64,000 nt of DNA from Panacagrimonas sp. Its GTDB lineage: Bacteria; Pseudomonadota; Gammaproteobacteria; Nevskiales; Nevskiaceae. The notes under the pieces are model-generated. The model worked only from the letters and a program-made list of their open reading frames with translations, was not told the origin of the DNA and did no database searches. The stretch spans positions 1 to 64,000 of the forward strand of contig NZ_JAJFBP010000024.1 of assembly GCF_020697055.1 (NCBI RefSeq). The letters are read 5' to 3'. The position numbers and the translations under genes were made by a program. Shown here piece after piece: positions 44,579-55,913 of this stretch (the first letter of the stretch is position 1; the number at the start of each line of letters is the position of its first letter).

Positions 44579-44950
44579 CTACAGCCCCGGCCAGTTCTTG
44601 AAATCCGCGTAGGTGCGATCGACCGCGATCTTGTCACCGCGGATCTCGAGCGCCGCGCAGAACGGCAGGCTCCAGTCCTTGCCACGCGATTCGTCGACGA
44701 GCACCCCCTCGACCACCACCGACTTTTCGGTCACGTGATAGTGATCGATGCGCATCCGACGCCCGGGCGCGGCGTTCCACACGCTCTTTTCGACCTCGAT
44801 GAACTTGTCGATGCCGGAAAATTCGCCCACGCCCATCACGCCCACCGTGTAGTCGGGGTGGTAGCACTCGCGCACGAAGCGTTCGGGGTCGGTGTTGTAG
44901 AGCTCGAGATAGCGCTTGGCCACCGCGAGGTTTTTCTGCAGGACATCCAT
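44579..44950 (-). CDS. SnoaL-like NTF2-fold protein
   Basis: 123 residues from ATG 44950 (GGAG upstream); ATG 44968 is a less likely alternative. NTF2-like fold: LAVAKRYLELYNTDPERFVRECYHPDYTVGVMGVGEFSG at the start, then IDKFIEVEKSVW and VEGVLVDES. SnoaL-type proteins are small ligand-binding isomerases or hydrolases, for example in polyketide or steroid metabolism. Function here unknown. It is convergent with the helicase gene and last after the ATP-grasp and MBL genes on the same strand. Confidence 0.8.
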   Translation of the reverse strand: MDVLQKNLAVAKRYLELYNTDPERFVRECYHPDYTVGVMGVGEFSGIDKFIEVEKSVWNAAPGRRMRIDHYHVTEKSVVVEGVLVDESRGKDWSLPFCAALEIRGDKIAVDRTYADFKNWPGL

Positions 44951-45030
44951 GGTCAGGGCTCCGCGCAAGGTCGGTGACGATGCTGCGCGCAGGCGGAGCC
45001 GATGCCATGTCGGGCAGGCCCTTGCGCCGA

Positions 45031-46011
45031 TCAGTCGAGCGGAGGCCAGGCGTGCGGTGTCAGTCCGCGATCGCGGCGTCGCAGTCCGCTGTCGCGCAGC
45101 ATCGATCCCAGGCGCATGTCCGCATCGTCGGGGCGATAGCTGGCGAGACCCGCCACCGGGTAGGGCGTGAGCTCACCGATCTTCAGGCCGTCGCCGGTGA
45201 TGTAGAAATCCACGCGGATGTAGCCGAAGTGCTCGCCGATGCGACGGCACAGCTCGAGCATCTCGTGTCGCACGGCTTCGACCTGATCCTTCATCCGGCT
45301 TGCGCCGTCGAGGCCCTGGACCTCTTCGACCTGCGGCGCTGCGACGCTGATGTCGGAGCGCGTGCCGTTCTCGTCGAGCCAGAGCGTGCAACGCTCCGTG
45401 GGCGAATGCTTGTGCCCGGCCAGCGCCAGGAGAATGCGCGGCTCCGCATGGAAGACGAACGCCGTGACCTCGACCAGGGGCCCGCCGTCCGGCGCGCGCA
45501 GCAGCGGTTCGGCGATGATCCGGCGCGGGACATTCCGGTATCCCCATTCGAACGAGTTGTCGAAGTGGTCGACCTCGAGCCACGGCGCGACCTGTTTCTC
45601 CAGCGCGGCGATCGCTACCGGATCCGGCGTCCGCTCGACGACGTGGAACGGCCCCGAGCAGTGCGATGGCTTGATGACGAAGGGCGTCGGAAGCCGCGTC
45701 CAGGGAATCGATCCGGCGGACGTCCATGATCCGAGCAGCCCGACGCTGAAGCCGGGGCCGAGCACGCGATCGATCCACCCGCGTACCGCGACCTTGTCGG
45801 AGACGATCTTCAGTAGCGGGTCGCGGTCGTGGATGATCCGATGAAGGATGTACTCGGTGAACCGTCGCGGACGGACCAGGTCCGGCGAACGTCCGAGTCT
45901 CCTGCGATAGCGGCGGACGTGGATCTTCTTCACCGCCCAGGTCGACACCAGCGGAACGTGCGCCAGGACACCGAGGATCTTCCGCCGCCATCCCGCATCG
46001 GGTTTGCTCAT
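45031..46011 (-). CDS. TupA-like ATP-grasp protein
   Basis: 326 residues. Recognised by the TupA/ATP-grasp pattern: FTEYILHRIIHDRDPLLKIVSDKVAVRGWIDRVLG, PFVIKPSHCSGPFHVV (ATP-binding loop), RRIIAEPLL, and the later RVDFYITGDGLKIGELTPYP metal-binding region. Related proteins ligate amino acids or form polysaccharide-linked peptides in cell-envelope biosynthesis (teichuronopeptide, capsule). No other envelope-polysaccharide gene is near, so it is an orphan. Start ATG 46011 is 10 bases after the MBL stop. Confidence 0.75.
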   Translation of the reverse strand: MSKPDAGWRRKILGVLAHVPLVSTWAVKKIHVRRYRRRLGRSPDLVRPRRFTEYILHRIIHDRDPLLKIVSDKVAVRGWIDRVLGPGFSVGLLGSWTSAGSIPWTRLPTPFVIKPSHCSGPFHVVERTPDPVAIAALEKQVAPWLEVDHFDNSFEWGYRNVPRRIIAEPLLRAPDGGPLVEVTAFVFHAEPRILLALAGHKHSPTERCTLWLDENGTRSDISVAAPQVEEVQGLDGASRMKDQVEAVRHEMLELCRRIGEHFGYIRVDFYITGDGLKIGELTPYPVAGLASYRPDDADMRLGSMLRDSGLRRRDRGLTPHAWPPLD

Positions 46012-46020
46012 GTCCGCGAT

Positions 46021-46680
46021 TCAGGCGTCGTCGGCGACGAAGGGGTTGAACTGCCGCTCCTGGCCGAACGTGCTCATCGGCCCATGACCCGGCACGAACT
46101 GGACGTCGTCGCCCAGCGGGAACAGGCGCTCGCGGATCGAGCGGATCAGGTCGGCGTGATTGCCGCGCGGAAAGTCGGTTCGTCCGATCGAGCCCTGGAA
46201 CAGCACGTCCCCGACGAATGCGATCTGCGCGTCGGGCTGGTGCAGCACCACGTGGCCGGGCGTGTGTCCGGGGCAGTGGATGACGTCGAAGCGCACCGAT
46301 CCGACGGTGACCTCGTCGCCCTGTTGCAGCCAGCGATCCGGCGTGAAGGCGCGTGCCGGCGGGAAGCCGAAGCGCTGCGCCTGTTCGGGGATCAGGTCGA
46401 TCCAGAACGCATCGTCCGCGTGCGGGCCCTCGATCGGCAGCCCCAGGCGCTCCGCCAGTTCCGCCACCGCGCTGGCGTGATCCAGATGTCCGTGCGTCAC
46501 CAGCAGCTTCTCCAAGGTCACGCCGTGATGCGCGACGCGGGCGAGCAGGCGTTCGATCTCGCCGCCGGCGTCGACCAGCGCGCCGCGCATCGTGCCCGGG
46601 TCCCACACCAGCGAGCAGTTCTGCTGGAACGGCGTGACCGGAATGATTTCGCAGCGCAGGACAGGGGATTCGGAAGACAT
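46021..46680 (-). CDS. MBL-fold hydrolase of the glyoxalase II/YcbL type
   Basis: 219 residues from ATG 46680. Zinc motifs VTHGHLDHASA (HxHxDH), HCPGHTPGHVV, FVGDVLFQGSIGRTDFP and VPGHGP. The GxIGRTDFPxG signature marks the GloB/YcbL subfamily of hydroxyacylglutathione hydrolase-like enzymes that often detoxify methylglyoxal-derived thioesters. It precedes the ATP-grasp gene on the same strand. Confidence 0.9.
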   Translation of the reverse strand: MSSESPVLRCEIIPVTPFQQNCSLVWDPGTMRGALVDAGGEIERLLARVAHHGVTLEKLLVTHGHLDHASAVAELAERLGLPIEGPHADDAFWIDLIPEQAQRFGFPPARAFTPDRWLQQGDEVTVGSVRFDVIHCPGHTPGHVVLHQPDAQIAFVGDVLFQGSIGRTDFPRGNHADLIRSIRERLFPLGDDVQFVPGHGPMSTFGQERQFNPFVADDA

Positions 46681-46747
46681 GTCGCGAAGGAGGGGACGAG
46701 GACGTGCGTCGACATTGTCCCAGAACCTGCGCGATGTTCCCTCCTCG

Positions 46748-46768
46748 CCCTCTCCCGCATGCGGAGAG
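46748..46768. repeat. Imperfect CCCTCTCCC palindrome
   Basis: CCCTCTCCCGC (46748-46758) faces GCGGAGAG (46761-46768) with one bulged C. Third member of the family seen at 17041 and 29727, in the 98-base gap between two minus-strand genes. Confidence 0.45.
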
Positions 46769-46781
46769 CGCGGAACATCGC

Positions 46782-48023
46782 TCAGGCGGCGTCGCGATGC
46801 GGCAGCAGCATCATGGGTTCGGCGGGCGCCGCGGCTTGCGGCGTTGCCGGCGCGGGAACGACGCGCGGCGCCGGCGAGGCGCCACCGAAGTACTCGAACA
46901 GGCGCGGCAACCGGGCTTCGTTGAACGGCAGCGCCTTGAGCGCGATGCCGAGATTGGGCTTGCCGTCCTGCAACGCAAGCCATTCCTGTTCCATCGGATG
47001 CAGGTAGTGCGCGTTGAGCAGGTGACCCCAGGCGCCGCGGCGCACGAAACGCTCCCCGCCGATGCGCGCCTCGCGCGGTCCCTCGCCGGAACCGAGCACG
47101 CCCAGCCGCGCGATGGCGTCGAACTCGTTGCCGTAGCTCTCGATGTAGGGCAATCGCGCCTTGCGATCGACAAAGCCCATCAGGCTCGCGCAGTTGCCGA
47201 ACGTGTAGACCTCCAGCTTGGCCAGTTCCTCGCGCGTGAGCGCAGGTCGGACCGACGACGCGTCGGAGTGCGGTCGTCCGCCCCCCGCCTGCGCGCAGGG
47301 GAAGCTCCAGCGCTCGGCGAGTTCGCGCGCCACCCGCTGCTCGGGGCAGCGCGGTTCACCTTCGAGCAGTTCTTCGGCGGTCGGTGGATACAGGCCGCGC
47401 AGCAGCCACAGCAGCACGGAGGTCACGACGCTGCCCTGGGAGTGGGCAAGCAGCACCACGCGCTTGCACCGCGGCTCCTTGAGCGCGACGTAGATCGGTG
47501 CAAACGCCATGCGCGCGGCCTCGCACACGCCCGGCGAGCCCTTGCCGAAGGCGCAATCGTAGAGGTCCGACAGCAGGCTGCAGGTCGAGTCGTGCAGCAG
47601 CGTCAGCGGGCGGCGGAACAGTTCGGTCAGATACGCGGCGTTGAGCATCAGCACCTGGCGGTCGGCGCAGATGCCGTTGATGAAGAACCAGGCCTGGTCG
47701 GGCGAGGGGTCGGGCAGCGGTCGTGCGGGCCGGTAGCGATAGACCTTCGAAGGCCGCAGCACCACGCGTACCGCGGGTTTTAGCCGCGGCTGCAGGCGCG
47801 CCCACGCGGGCAGGCGCCGCGGAAATCCGGGGATCGCCAGATGCGCGAGCGTCTGCGCGGCGCGCACCCACGACTCCGGTTCGATCAGCTGGAATTCGGT
47901 CGTAGGACAAAGCGCCGGATCGCGCGACGCGGGCTCGCCAAAAATCGAACGACCGATCTGGAGGCCGACCGGACGCACCGCCTCGAAGGCGTGCGCGGCG
48001 AGCCGGATCGATTCGGGGAACAT
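46782..48023 (-). CDS. Alpha/beta-hydrolase-like protein, unknown function
   Basis: 413 residues from ATG 48023 with AGGAAG upstream. Probable serine nucleophile in VVLLAHSQGSVVTSVLL (AHSQG, a GxSxG variant) near residue 196. The rest, including FFINGICADRQVLMLNAAYLTELFRRPL and a Pro/Ala-rich C-terminus, is not a family I recognise. No signal peptide is evident. Divergent from yjbQ. A membrane-associated lipase or hydrolase is possible. Confidence 0.65.
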   Translation of the reverse strand: MFPESIRLAAHAFEAVRPVGLQIGRSIFGEPASRDPALCPTTEFQLIEPESWVRAAQTLAHLAIPGFPRRLPAWARLQPRLKPAVRVVLRPSKVYRYRPARPLPDPSPDQAWFFINGICADRQVLMLNAAYLTELFRRPLTLLHDSTCSLLSDLYDCAFGKGSPGVCEAARMAFAPIYVALKEPRCKRVVLLAHSQGSVVTSVLLWLLRGLYPPTAEELLEGEPRCPEQRVARELAERWSFPCAQAGGGRPHSDASSVRPALTREELAKLEVYTFGNCASLMGFVDRKARLPYIESYGNEFDAIARLGVLGSGEGPREARIGGERFVRRGAWGHLLNAHYLHPMEQEWLALQDGKPNLGIALKALPFNEARLPRLFEYFGGASPAPRVVPAPATPQAAAPAEPMMLLPHRDAA

Positions 48024-48116
48024 CGTCGTTCTTCCTTTTTTTCTTGAGCATCGACAACGCAAACATCGCGCCAGATGCGGGAGCAGAATAGTTTGCCGCC
48101 TTAGGACTCTCCAATC

Positions 48117-48536
48117 ATGAAGTCGTTCAGAAAAGAACTTTCGATCGAATTTCCGGCGCGCATGGGTTTTGTCAATCTCACGCCGCAGGTCGAAGCGGCG
48201 CTGCGCGACAGCGGGATCAGCGAAGGGCTCTGCCTGGTGAACGCCATGCACATCTCCGCCAGCGTTTTCATCAATGATGACGAGCGCGGATTGCACGCGG
48301 ATTTCACGCGCTGGCTCGAAGGGCTGGCGCCGCACGAGCCGGTGAAGCAATGGCGTCACAACGACTCGGGCGAAGACAACGCCGACGCGCACCTGAAGCG
48401 CCAGGTCATGGGGCGTGAAGTGGTGGTGGCGGTGACCGATGGAAAGCTCGATTTCGGCCCCTGGGAACAGATTTTCTACGGCGAGTTCGACGGCCGTCGG
48501 CGCAAGCGCATCCTGGTGAAGATCATCGGCGAGTGA
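48117..48536 (+). CDS. yjbQ: YjbQ/UPF0047-family protein
   Basis: 139 residues with the family motifs: [26 protein letters not shown], and a second half with [53 protein letters not shown]-like ending. It is a small beta-sandwich protein conserved across life; E. coli YjbQ has weak thiamine-phosphate synthase activity, but the true role is not settled. Single gene; the terminator of the PhoX-like gene starts at its stop codon. Confidence 0.92.
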   Translation: MKSFRKELSIEFPARMGFVNLTPQVEAALRDSGISEGLCLVNAMHISASVFINDDERGLHADFTRWLEGLAPHEPVKQWRHNDSGEDNADAHLKRQVMGREVVVAVTDGKLDFGPWEQIFYGEFDGRRRKRILVKIIGE

Positions 48537-48564
48537 AAAACCTCCTCCACGTTCGTGGAGGAGG
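48536..48564 (-). terminator. Rho-independent terminator of the PhoX-like gene
   Basis: CCTCCTCCACG (48541-48551) pairs perfectly with CGTGGAGGAGG (48554-48564). Reading the minus strand, the stem is followed by TTTTT from 48540-48536, so it ends the minus-strand PhoX-like transcript; it also touches the yjbQ stop. Confidence 0.85.
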
Positions 48565-48576
48565 GTGCAGCGAACA

Positions 48577-49977
48577 TCAGAAGCGACGCCCCTTGCGCCA
48601 GTTGCCGCGGATCACGTACGTCAGGCCCGGGCTCTGCGCGCTGACGAACATGAACCGTCCGCAGTGCGAGAAGCAGGCGCCGGCGAATTCGCTGTCGTTG
48701 AGCGTGTTGCGCGCCACTTCGTACAGCTCGCCCGACAGGTTGACGCCCACCACTTTCTCCACGCCCGAGCCGTCCTCGCACAGGTAGACCCGACCGTCCG
48801 GGCCGACCGTGACGTTGTCCGGCGCCGCCAGCACGAAGCCGCCGTTGTCGGCGTCCATGCCGTCGGGGCTGGCCACCGACTCGACGAACAGCGTGACCGT
48901 CGAATCGAGCGGGTCGTAGGCGAAGACCTGGCCGCGACGCGCGTCGCCGCCGTCGCTGCACACGAAATAGATCTTGCCGTTGCCGTACCACGCGCCTTCG
49001 CCGCGGCTGAAGCGCGCCGCGCCCTTGGCCTGTCCCTGCGCGCGGTTCGAATTGCCGCCGGACTCGGTATCGGGATCGGCGACGTCGATCGTCACCCAGT
49101 CCGCGGCCAGTGGCTGGAACAGGTACTGGCGGAAGTTGGAGACCGTGTTGACGCCCGGCATGTCGACGATGCGCAGCGCCTCGAGCACGCCGCCGGCCTG
49201 GAGATTTCCGTAGACGTTCGGACGGAAGCGGTACAGCAGGCTGTCACCCCGATCCTCCGTGGTGTAGACGAAACCGGTCGACGGATCGACCGCCGCGGCC
49301 TCGTGGTTGCGACGGCCGATGGCGCGCATCGGCTTGCAGTCGCTTTCGCCGGCGGTCGGCACTTCGAACAGGTAACCGTGACGGATCGTGCTCCCGCTGG
49401 CGGTGTTGAAGGTCTCCTCGCAGCTAAGCCAGGTGTCCCAGGGCGTCAGCCCGCCGGCGCAGTTGCGGATCGTCCCGGCGAGCGAGCCGATGTGGCTGAC
49501 CACGTGTCCCTTCGCGTCGAGGACCACCGTCGTGGTACCGCCGCCCTGCGTCGGATCGTAGGTCGCGCCGCTGGGCAGGCGGCAACGCGTGCCGCCGGTG
49601 CCGGACGTGCCGATCTCGTGGTTGCGGACCAGGATCGTGCCGCCCGAAGGGCCACGGTAGGCGGCCATGCCGTCGTGATTGGACGGAACCAGGTGGCCGT
49701 CGGAAAGCGTGTCGCCGGTGGGCGAGATCACCCAGTAGTCGAAGCCGTCGGGAACCGCGAGCAGCGCCTGGTTGCGCAGATCGCCGATCAGCGCGTTGTT
49801 GAGCACGGCGTCGTTCGCGTTCAGCGGAAGCTTCGGCGCGATCGGGCCGAAGCCGGGTCCGAAAGACGGTGCTGCGGCGGCCCCTCCCGCCTGCAGGGCG
49901 AGCAGCGGGGCGATCGTGAGGCCGGCTCCACCGGCTCCCATCATGGACATGAATCGGCGACGGGTTACATCGGTCAT
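48577..49977 (-). CDS. PhoX-family (DUF839) Tat-exported protein
   Basis: 466 residues. N-terminal twin-arginine signal TRRRFMSMMGAGGAGLTIAPLLALQAGGAAAA. The rest is a multi-bladed propeller of the PhoX/DUF839 type: ILVRNHEIGTSGTGG, LTPWDTWLSCEET, GRRNHEAAAVDPSTGFVYTTEDRGDSLLYRF, YFVCSDGGDARRGQVFAYDP, SPDGMDADNGGFVLAAPDNVTVGPDGRVYLCEDG. PhoX enzymes are Ca/Fe-dependent alkaline phosphatases, but many DUF839 proteins are uncharacterised. Folded and co-factor loaded before export. ATG preceded by AGGAG. No pho box was identified in the upstream gap. Confidence 0.87.
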   Translation of the reverse strand: MTDVTRRRFMSMMGAGGAGLTIAPLLALQAGGAAAAPSFGPGFGPIAPKLPLNANDAVLNNALIGDLRNQALLAVPDGFDYWVISPTGDTLSDGHLVPSNHDGMAAYRGPSGGTILVRNHEIGTSGTGGTRCRLPSGATYDPTQGGGTTTVVLDAKGHVVSHIGSLAGTIRNCAGGLTPWDTWLSCEETFNTASGSTIRHGYLFEVPTAGESDCKPMRAIGRRNHEAAAVDPSTGFVYTTEDRGDSLLYRFRPNVYGNLQAGGVLEALRIVDMPGVNTVSNFRQYLFQPLAADWVTIDVADPDTESGGNSNRAQGQAKGAARFSRGEGAWYGNGKIYFVCSDGGDARRGQVFAYDPLDSTVTLFVESVASPDGMDADNGGFVLAAPDNVTVGPDGRVYLCEDGSGVEKVVGVNLSGELYEVARNTLNDSEFAGACFSHCGRFMFVSAQSPGLTYVIRGNWRKGRRF

Positions 49978-50181
49978 CGGTGGTCTCCTGGACGCTGGGT
50001 CTGGGTCGTGCGAGGCGCGCAGCCGCCCGCGCGGCGCATGCCGCGAACGGGGTGCCGCGAGGGGTGCCGGCGTTCGTTGCCGACCCCGCGACCGTAGTCA
50101 GGTCCGATGAAGGAATGACGACGCGTCGATGACAGTGCCGCGGCGTGGGACAATCGCCGCTTCGCCTCACGTCTTTTCCCG

Positions 50182-52077
<1,896 letters not shown>

Positions 52078-52192
52078 GCGCTCACCCGCGAGGCGGTGCG
52101 GTCCCGCGCGAGGGTTGCTCCCAATGTCCGCGTGCGTGCGCCGCTCCTAGGCTGCCGGGGCAGCATTCCAATCGAACAATAAGGAAGGAATC

Positions 52193-53116
52193 GTGAACCG
52201 GAATCTCGGCCGAGGTCGTGGCCTGCGCGCGCTCGTGCTGGCGGGTGCGCTGTCGTGCATCTCCACCTTTGCGGTGTCGGGCGACGGCACCGGCTTCGGC
52301 AATTTTCCGTTCGGGGCCCAGACCACCTACGCCGCGCTGATGCCGCCCGCGGGCACGACGTCGTTCTTCGGCTACTCGCTGTTCTACAAGGGCGACATCC
52401 GTGACGACGACGGCAACAAGCCCGGCGTCGAGTTCGAGGTGTTCGCGCTCGCTCCGCGGCTGGTCCATTCCTGGTCGCAGAGCCTGTTCGGTTTCAAGCT
52501 CAGCAGCGGCATCGTGTGGGAAGGCGTCCACGCGAAAGTCGATGCGGGGCCGGGCGGGGAGGACAGCGATCGCGGCTCGACGCTGATCGGCATCGAGCCG
52601 CTGTACCTGACGCGCTCGTTCGCGGACAACACCTGGCACTTCCTGACCGGCCCGCTGATCTACTTCAAGGCCGGCAGCTTCGATCGCAACGCGCTGGCCA
52701 ACAGCACCAACGGCCACAATTCGGTGGCCTACCAGGTCTCGACCACCTGGACGCCGTCGCCGCGCTGGGAGGCCTCGCTGAACCTGGCCACCGAGTGGAA
52801 GCGCGAGAACGACGCCAACGGCTACCGCGGTGGCACGGCCTGGGGCGTGACGTTCGGCATGGGCCATCGTCCGTTCGCGGACACGCGGTGGGACCTGGGC
52901 TTCAGCGGCTTCTACATGGACCAGTTCACCGACGACCAGATCGACGGCGAGGAGATCCCGGGCAAGGTGCGCACCAACAAGTTCGCGATCGGCCCCAAGC
53001 TGACCTACTGGATCACCCCGGCAGCGGCCATCGTCACGCAGTACCACCGCGAGATGGACGTGCACCAGGGCGGCGACGGGGACCTGTTCTGGGTGGAGTG
53101 CGTATTCCCGCTTTGA
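52193..53116 (+). CDS. Phenol-degradation MetA-type outer membrane protein
   Basis: 307 residues from GTG 52193 with AAGGAAGGA upstream. Signal peptide (LRALVLAGALSCISTFAVSG), then GTGFGNFPFGAQTTYAALMPPAGTTSFFGYSLFY and a run of amphipathic strands ending in Phe-Pro-Leu, typical of a beta-barrel (Phenol_MetA_deg/SphA-type family). Some members are thought to let hydrophobic or aromatic compounds cross the outer membrane. The local neighbours do not show a clear pathway; the lipid/steroid theme of the window is compatible. Confidence 0.75.
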   Translation: MNRNLGRGRGLRALVLAGALSCISTFAVSGDGTGFGNFPFGAQTTYAALMPPAGTTSFFGYSLFYKGDIRDDDGNKPGVEFEVFALAPRLVHSWSQSLFGFKLSSGIVWEGVHAKVDAGPGGEDSDRGSTLIGIEPLYLTRSFADNTWHFLTGPLIYFKAGSFDRNALANSTNGHNSVAYQVSTTWTPSPRWEASLNLATEWKRENDANGYRGGTAWGVTFGMGHRPFADTRWDLGFSGFYMDQFTDDQIDGEEIPGKVRTNKFAIGPKLTYWITPAAAIVTQYHREMDVHQGGDGDLFWVECVFPL

Positions 53117-53165
53117 CAGATTCCTTCAGCCGCAAATGCCGGGCTCAGGCGACAATGCCCGCCTG

Positions 53166-55061
53166 ATGACGACACCAGACCCCGACACGACCCCCCGATT
53201 CCGGGATCTCGCCTTGTCCGAGCCGCTGCTGCGCGCGCTCGACGACGTGGGCTACGAATCGCCATCGCCGATCCAGGCGCAGACCATTCCGCCGCTGATC
53301 GAAGGCCGCGACCTGCTCGGCCAGGCGCAGACCGGCACCGGCAAGACCGCGGCGTTTGCGCTGCCGGCGCTGAGCCGCACCGACCTGTTCCACGCGGTGC
53401 CACAGACGCTGGTGCTGGCGCCGACGCGCGAACTGGCGATCCAGGTCGCCGAGGCCTTCCAGAAGTACGCGACGCACCTGCCGGGGTTCCGCGTGCTGCC
53501 GATCTACGGCGGCCAGTCCTACGAGCCGCAGCTCAAGGGCCTGCGCCGCGGCGTGCACGTCGTCGTCGGCACGCCCGGGCGCGTGGTCGACCACATCAAG
53601 CGCGGCACGCTCAGGCTCGATGCGCTGCGCATGCTGGTGCTCGACGAGGCCGACGAGATGCTGCGCATGGGCTTCATCGACGACGTCGAGTGGGTGCTCC
53701 AGCAGACGCCGCCGACGCGCCAGATCGCGCTGTTCTCGGCCACGATGCCGTCGCAGATCCGGCGCGTGGCGCAGGCGCACCTGAAGGATCCGGTCGAGAT
53801 CCACGTCAAGGCCAAGACCACGACGGCGACCAACATCCGCCAGCGCTGGTGGATGGTCGCCGGTGCGAACAAGCTCGAAGGGCTCACGCGCATCCTCGAA
53901 GCCGAGACCTTCGACGGCATGATCATCTTCGCGCGCACCAAGATCGCCACGACCGAGCTCGCCGAGAAGCTCGAGGCGCGCGGATTCAATGCCGCGCCGC
54001 TCAACGGCGACCTGGACCAGAAGTCGCGCGAGCGCACCATTGGTCGGCTGCGCGACGGCAGTCTCGACATCCTGGTCGCGACCGACGTCGCCGCGCGCGG
54101 ACTGGACGTCGAGCGCATCAGCCACGTGCTGAACTACGACATCCCGACCGACACCGAGTCGTACGTGCACCGGATCGGCCGCACCGGCCGCGCCGGCCGC
54201 AGCGGCGATGCGATCCTGTTCGTCGCGCCGCGCGAGCAGCACCTGCTGCGCGCGATCGAACGCGCCACGCGCCAGCGGATCGACCCGATGTCGCTGCCGA
54301 CCGAGGAGGCGTTGCAGGATCGTCGCGTGCAGCGCTTCCGCCAGGCGATCCTCGACCTGCTGGCCGAACCTGCCGCAAAGGCCGATCTGGATCGTTTGCA
54401 GCAGGCAATCGAGGCGATGCAGTCCGAGCAGGGCATCGACGCGTCGCGAATCGCGGCGGCGCTGGCCTACGCAGCGCAGACCGGTGGGCGCATTCCCCCG
54501 GCGCCGAGCGAGGCGTCGAAGAGTTCACGCGCGAGCGCCAAGACGCCGGCCGCTGCACCGGCGCCCGTGAACACGGTGCCGCCCCCACCGCCATCACCGC
54601 GCCCGGCTGCTGCAGCCGCGCCGCCGCCGCGTCCGGCGCCCGCCGCGCCGCCGCCGATCGTGCCGTCGCCGCATCCGGTGAAGGAGCGTCCCGGCGCGCG
54701 GCCCGAGCGACCCGAGCGACCGGACAGGAAAGCGCGCAAGGACGACGACGAGGAGATGGAGACGTTCCGCGTCGAAGTCGGAGCCCAGCACGGGCTCAAG
54801 GCCGGCAACCTGATGGGCGCGATCGCCAACGAGGCGGGACTCGACGGCGCCTACGTCGGCAAGATCGACATCCGCGACGACCACACGCTGATCGACCTGC
54901 CGGCCGGCATGCCGCGCGGCATCTTTCGCGACCTGCAGAAGGTCTGGGTCGCGGGCCGGCAGCTGCGGATCAGCCGGATGACCGAGGGCGCCGTGACCAG
55001 GGCGGGCCCGTCCCGCAACGACAGGAAGGATCGCGACGACAAGACGAGGCGGCGGCCATAG
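53166..55061 (+). CDS. deaD: DEAD-box RNA helicase with C-terminal RNA-binding domain (DeaD-like)
   Basis: 631 residues from ATG 53166. Motif Q (IQAQTIPPL), I AQTGTGKTAAF, Ia APTRELAIQ, Ib TPGR, II LDEADEMLRMGF, III SATMP, IV-VI GMIIFARTK ... ATDVAARGLDVE ... YVHRIGRTGRAGR. After a Pro/Ala-rich linker of about 90 residues (near 460-550), a DbpA-type RNA-binding domain (FRVEVGAQHGLKAGNLMGAIANEAGL) follows with a basic tail. It should unwind structured RNA in ribosome assembly and cold adaptation. Size and layout match DeaD/CsdA. Confidence 0.92.
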   Translation: MTTPDPDTTPRFRDLALSEPLLRALDDVGYESPSPIQAQTIPPLIEGRDLLGQAQTGTGKTAAFALPALSRTDLFHAVPQTLVLAPTRELAIQVAEAFQKYATHLPGFRVLPIYGGQSYEPQLKGLRRGVHVVVGTPGRVVDHIKRGTLRLDALRMLVLDEADEMLRMGFIDDVEWVLQQTPPTRQIALFSATMPSQIRRVAQAHLKDPVEIHVKAKTTTATNIRQRWWMVAGANKLEGLTRILEAETFDGMIIFARTKIATTELAEKLEARGFNAAPLNGDLDQKSRERTIGRLRDGSLDILVATDVAARGLDVERISHVLNYDIPTDTESYVHRIGRTGRAGRSGDAILFVAPREQHLLRAIERATRQRIDPMSLPTEEALQDRRVQRFRQAILDLLAEPAAKADLDRLQQAIEAMQSEQGIDASRIAAALAYAAQTGGRIPPAPSEASKSSRASAKTPAAAPAPVNTVPPPPPSPRPAAAAAPPPRPAPAAPPPIVPSPHPVKERPGARPERPERPDRKARKDDDEEMETFRVEVGAQHGLKAGNLMGAIANEAGLDGAYVGKIDIRDDHTLIDLPAGMPRGIFRDLQKVWVAGRQLRISRMTEGAVTRAGPSRNDRKDRDDKTRRRP

Positions 55062-55079
55062 GCGCCGCCGCCGGACGGA

Positions 55080-55793
55080 TCAGGGCGTGTTCGCCGCTAC
55101 CGTCGCCGTCTTCATCGAAGCGCTCGCCGCGGTCGCCGTCGTGGCGGGCGTCACGCGGATCGCCTTTTCGTAGAGGCTCATCACACGCTTGACGTAGCTC
55201 TGGGTTTCGGCGAACGGCGGGATGCCGCGGTACTTGTCCACCGCGCCCGGGCCGGCGTTGTAGGCCGCCAGCGCCAGCTTCCAGTCGGAGGGATAGCGCT
55301 TGCGCATCATGCCCAGGTAGCGCACGCCGCCGGCGATGTTCTGCGCCGGATCGAAGCTGTTCTGCACGCCGAGGTCTGCGGCCGTGCCGGGCATCAGCTG
55401 CATCAGGCCGCGCGCGCCCACGCGCGACACCGCCTTCTTGTCGAAGCACGACTCGACCTGCATCACGGCGCGCACCAGTTCGGCGGGTACGCCGTGGGCC
55501 TGCGCGTGCGGGCGGATCAACGGCAGGTACCCGTCGCCGCGCGTCTTGAGCAGGGCGGGGGTCATCCGGTTGCAGGACTTGTAGGCGGTGGGTCGCCCAA
55601 ACGTACCGACGTACTTCACGCCGGGCGAACGCTGCTTGCGATCGGTGTAGAGGCGCGTGCCGTCGGCCTGTCGGTAGACGTGGATCTCGCGGTCCGACGC
55701 CGACACCGGGCCGGCCGACGCCAGGGCGCCGCACAGCACGGCCGTCATCAGCAGGCTTCGCCCCCAGACTCCCCGACAAACCCCCAGATCCAC
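55080..55793 (-). CDS. Periplasmic lytic transglycosylase (SLT domain)
   Basis: 237 residues. Signal peptide near residues 10-32 (GRSLLMTAVLCGALASAGPVSA), a small DUF4124-like N-terminal domain (IHVYRQADGTRLYTDR), then a Slt-type muramidase domain: MQVESCFDKKAVSRVGARGLMQLMPGTAADLG with the catalytic Glu (ES motif), AGGVRYLGMM and LALAAYNAGPGAVDKY. It cleaves peptidoglycan glycan strands to 1,6-anhydromuropeptides. The C-terminus is Ala/Thr-rich and probably disordered. Convergent with the helicase gene, 18 bases apart. Confidence 0.92.
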   Translation of the reverse strand: MDLGVCRGVWGRSLLMTAVLCGALASAGPVSASDREIHVYRQADGTRLYTDRKQRSPGVKYVGTFGRPTAYKSCNRMTPALLKTRGDGYLPLIRPHAQAHGVPAELVRAVMQVESCFDKKAVSRVGARGLMQLMPGTAADLGVQNSFDPAQNIAGGVRYLGMMRKRYPSDWKLALAAYNAGPGAVDKYRGIPPFAETQSYVKRVMSLYEKAIRVTPATTATAASASMKTATVAANTP

Positions 55794-55913
55794 CGCTTGT
55801 CTCCCGGTCCGCCCCCGCGAACGGCGGTCAGACTGTCATTCCAGTCGCCATGCTGGCAAGGCGCGGACGCGCAGCGGCGCCCGCGGCGACGGACGGCGGC
55901 AAGTGGCCGCAGC

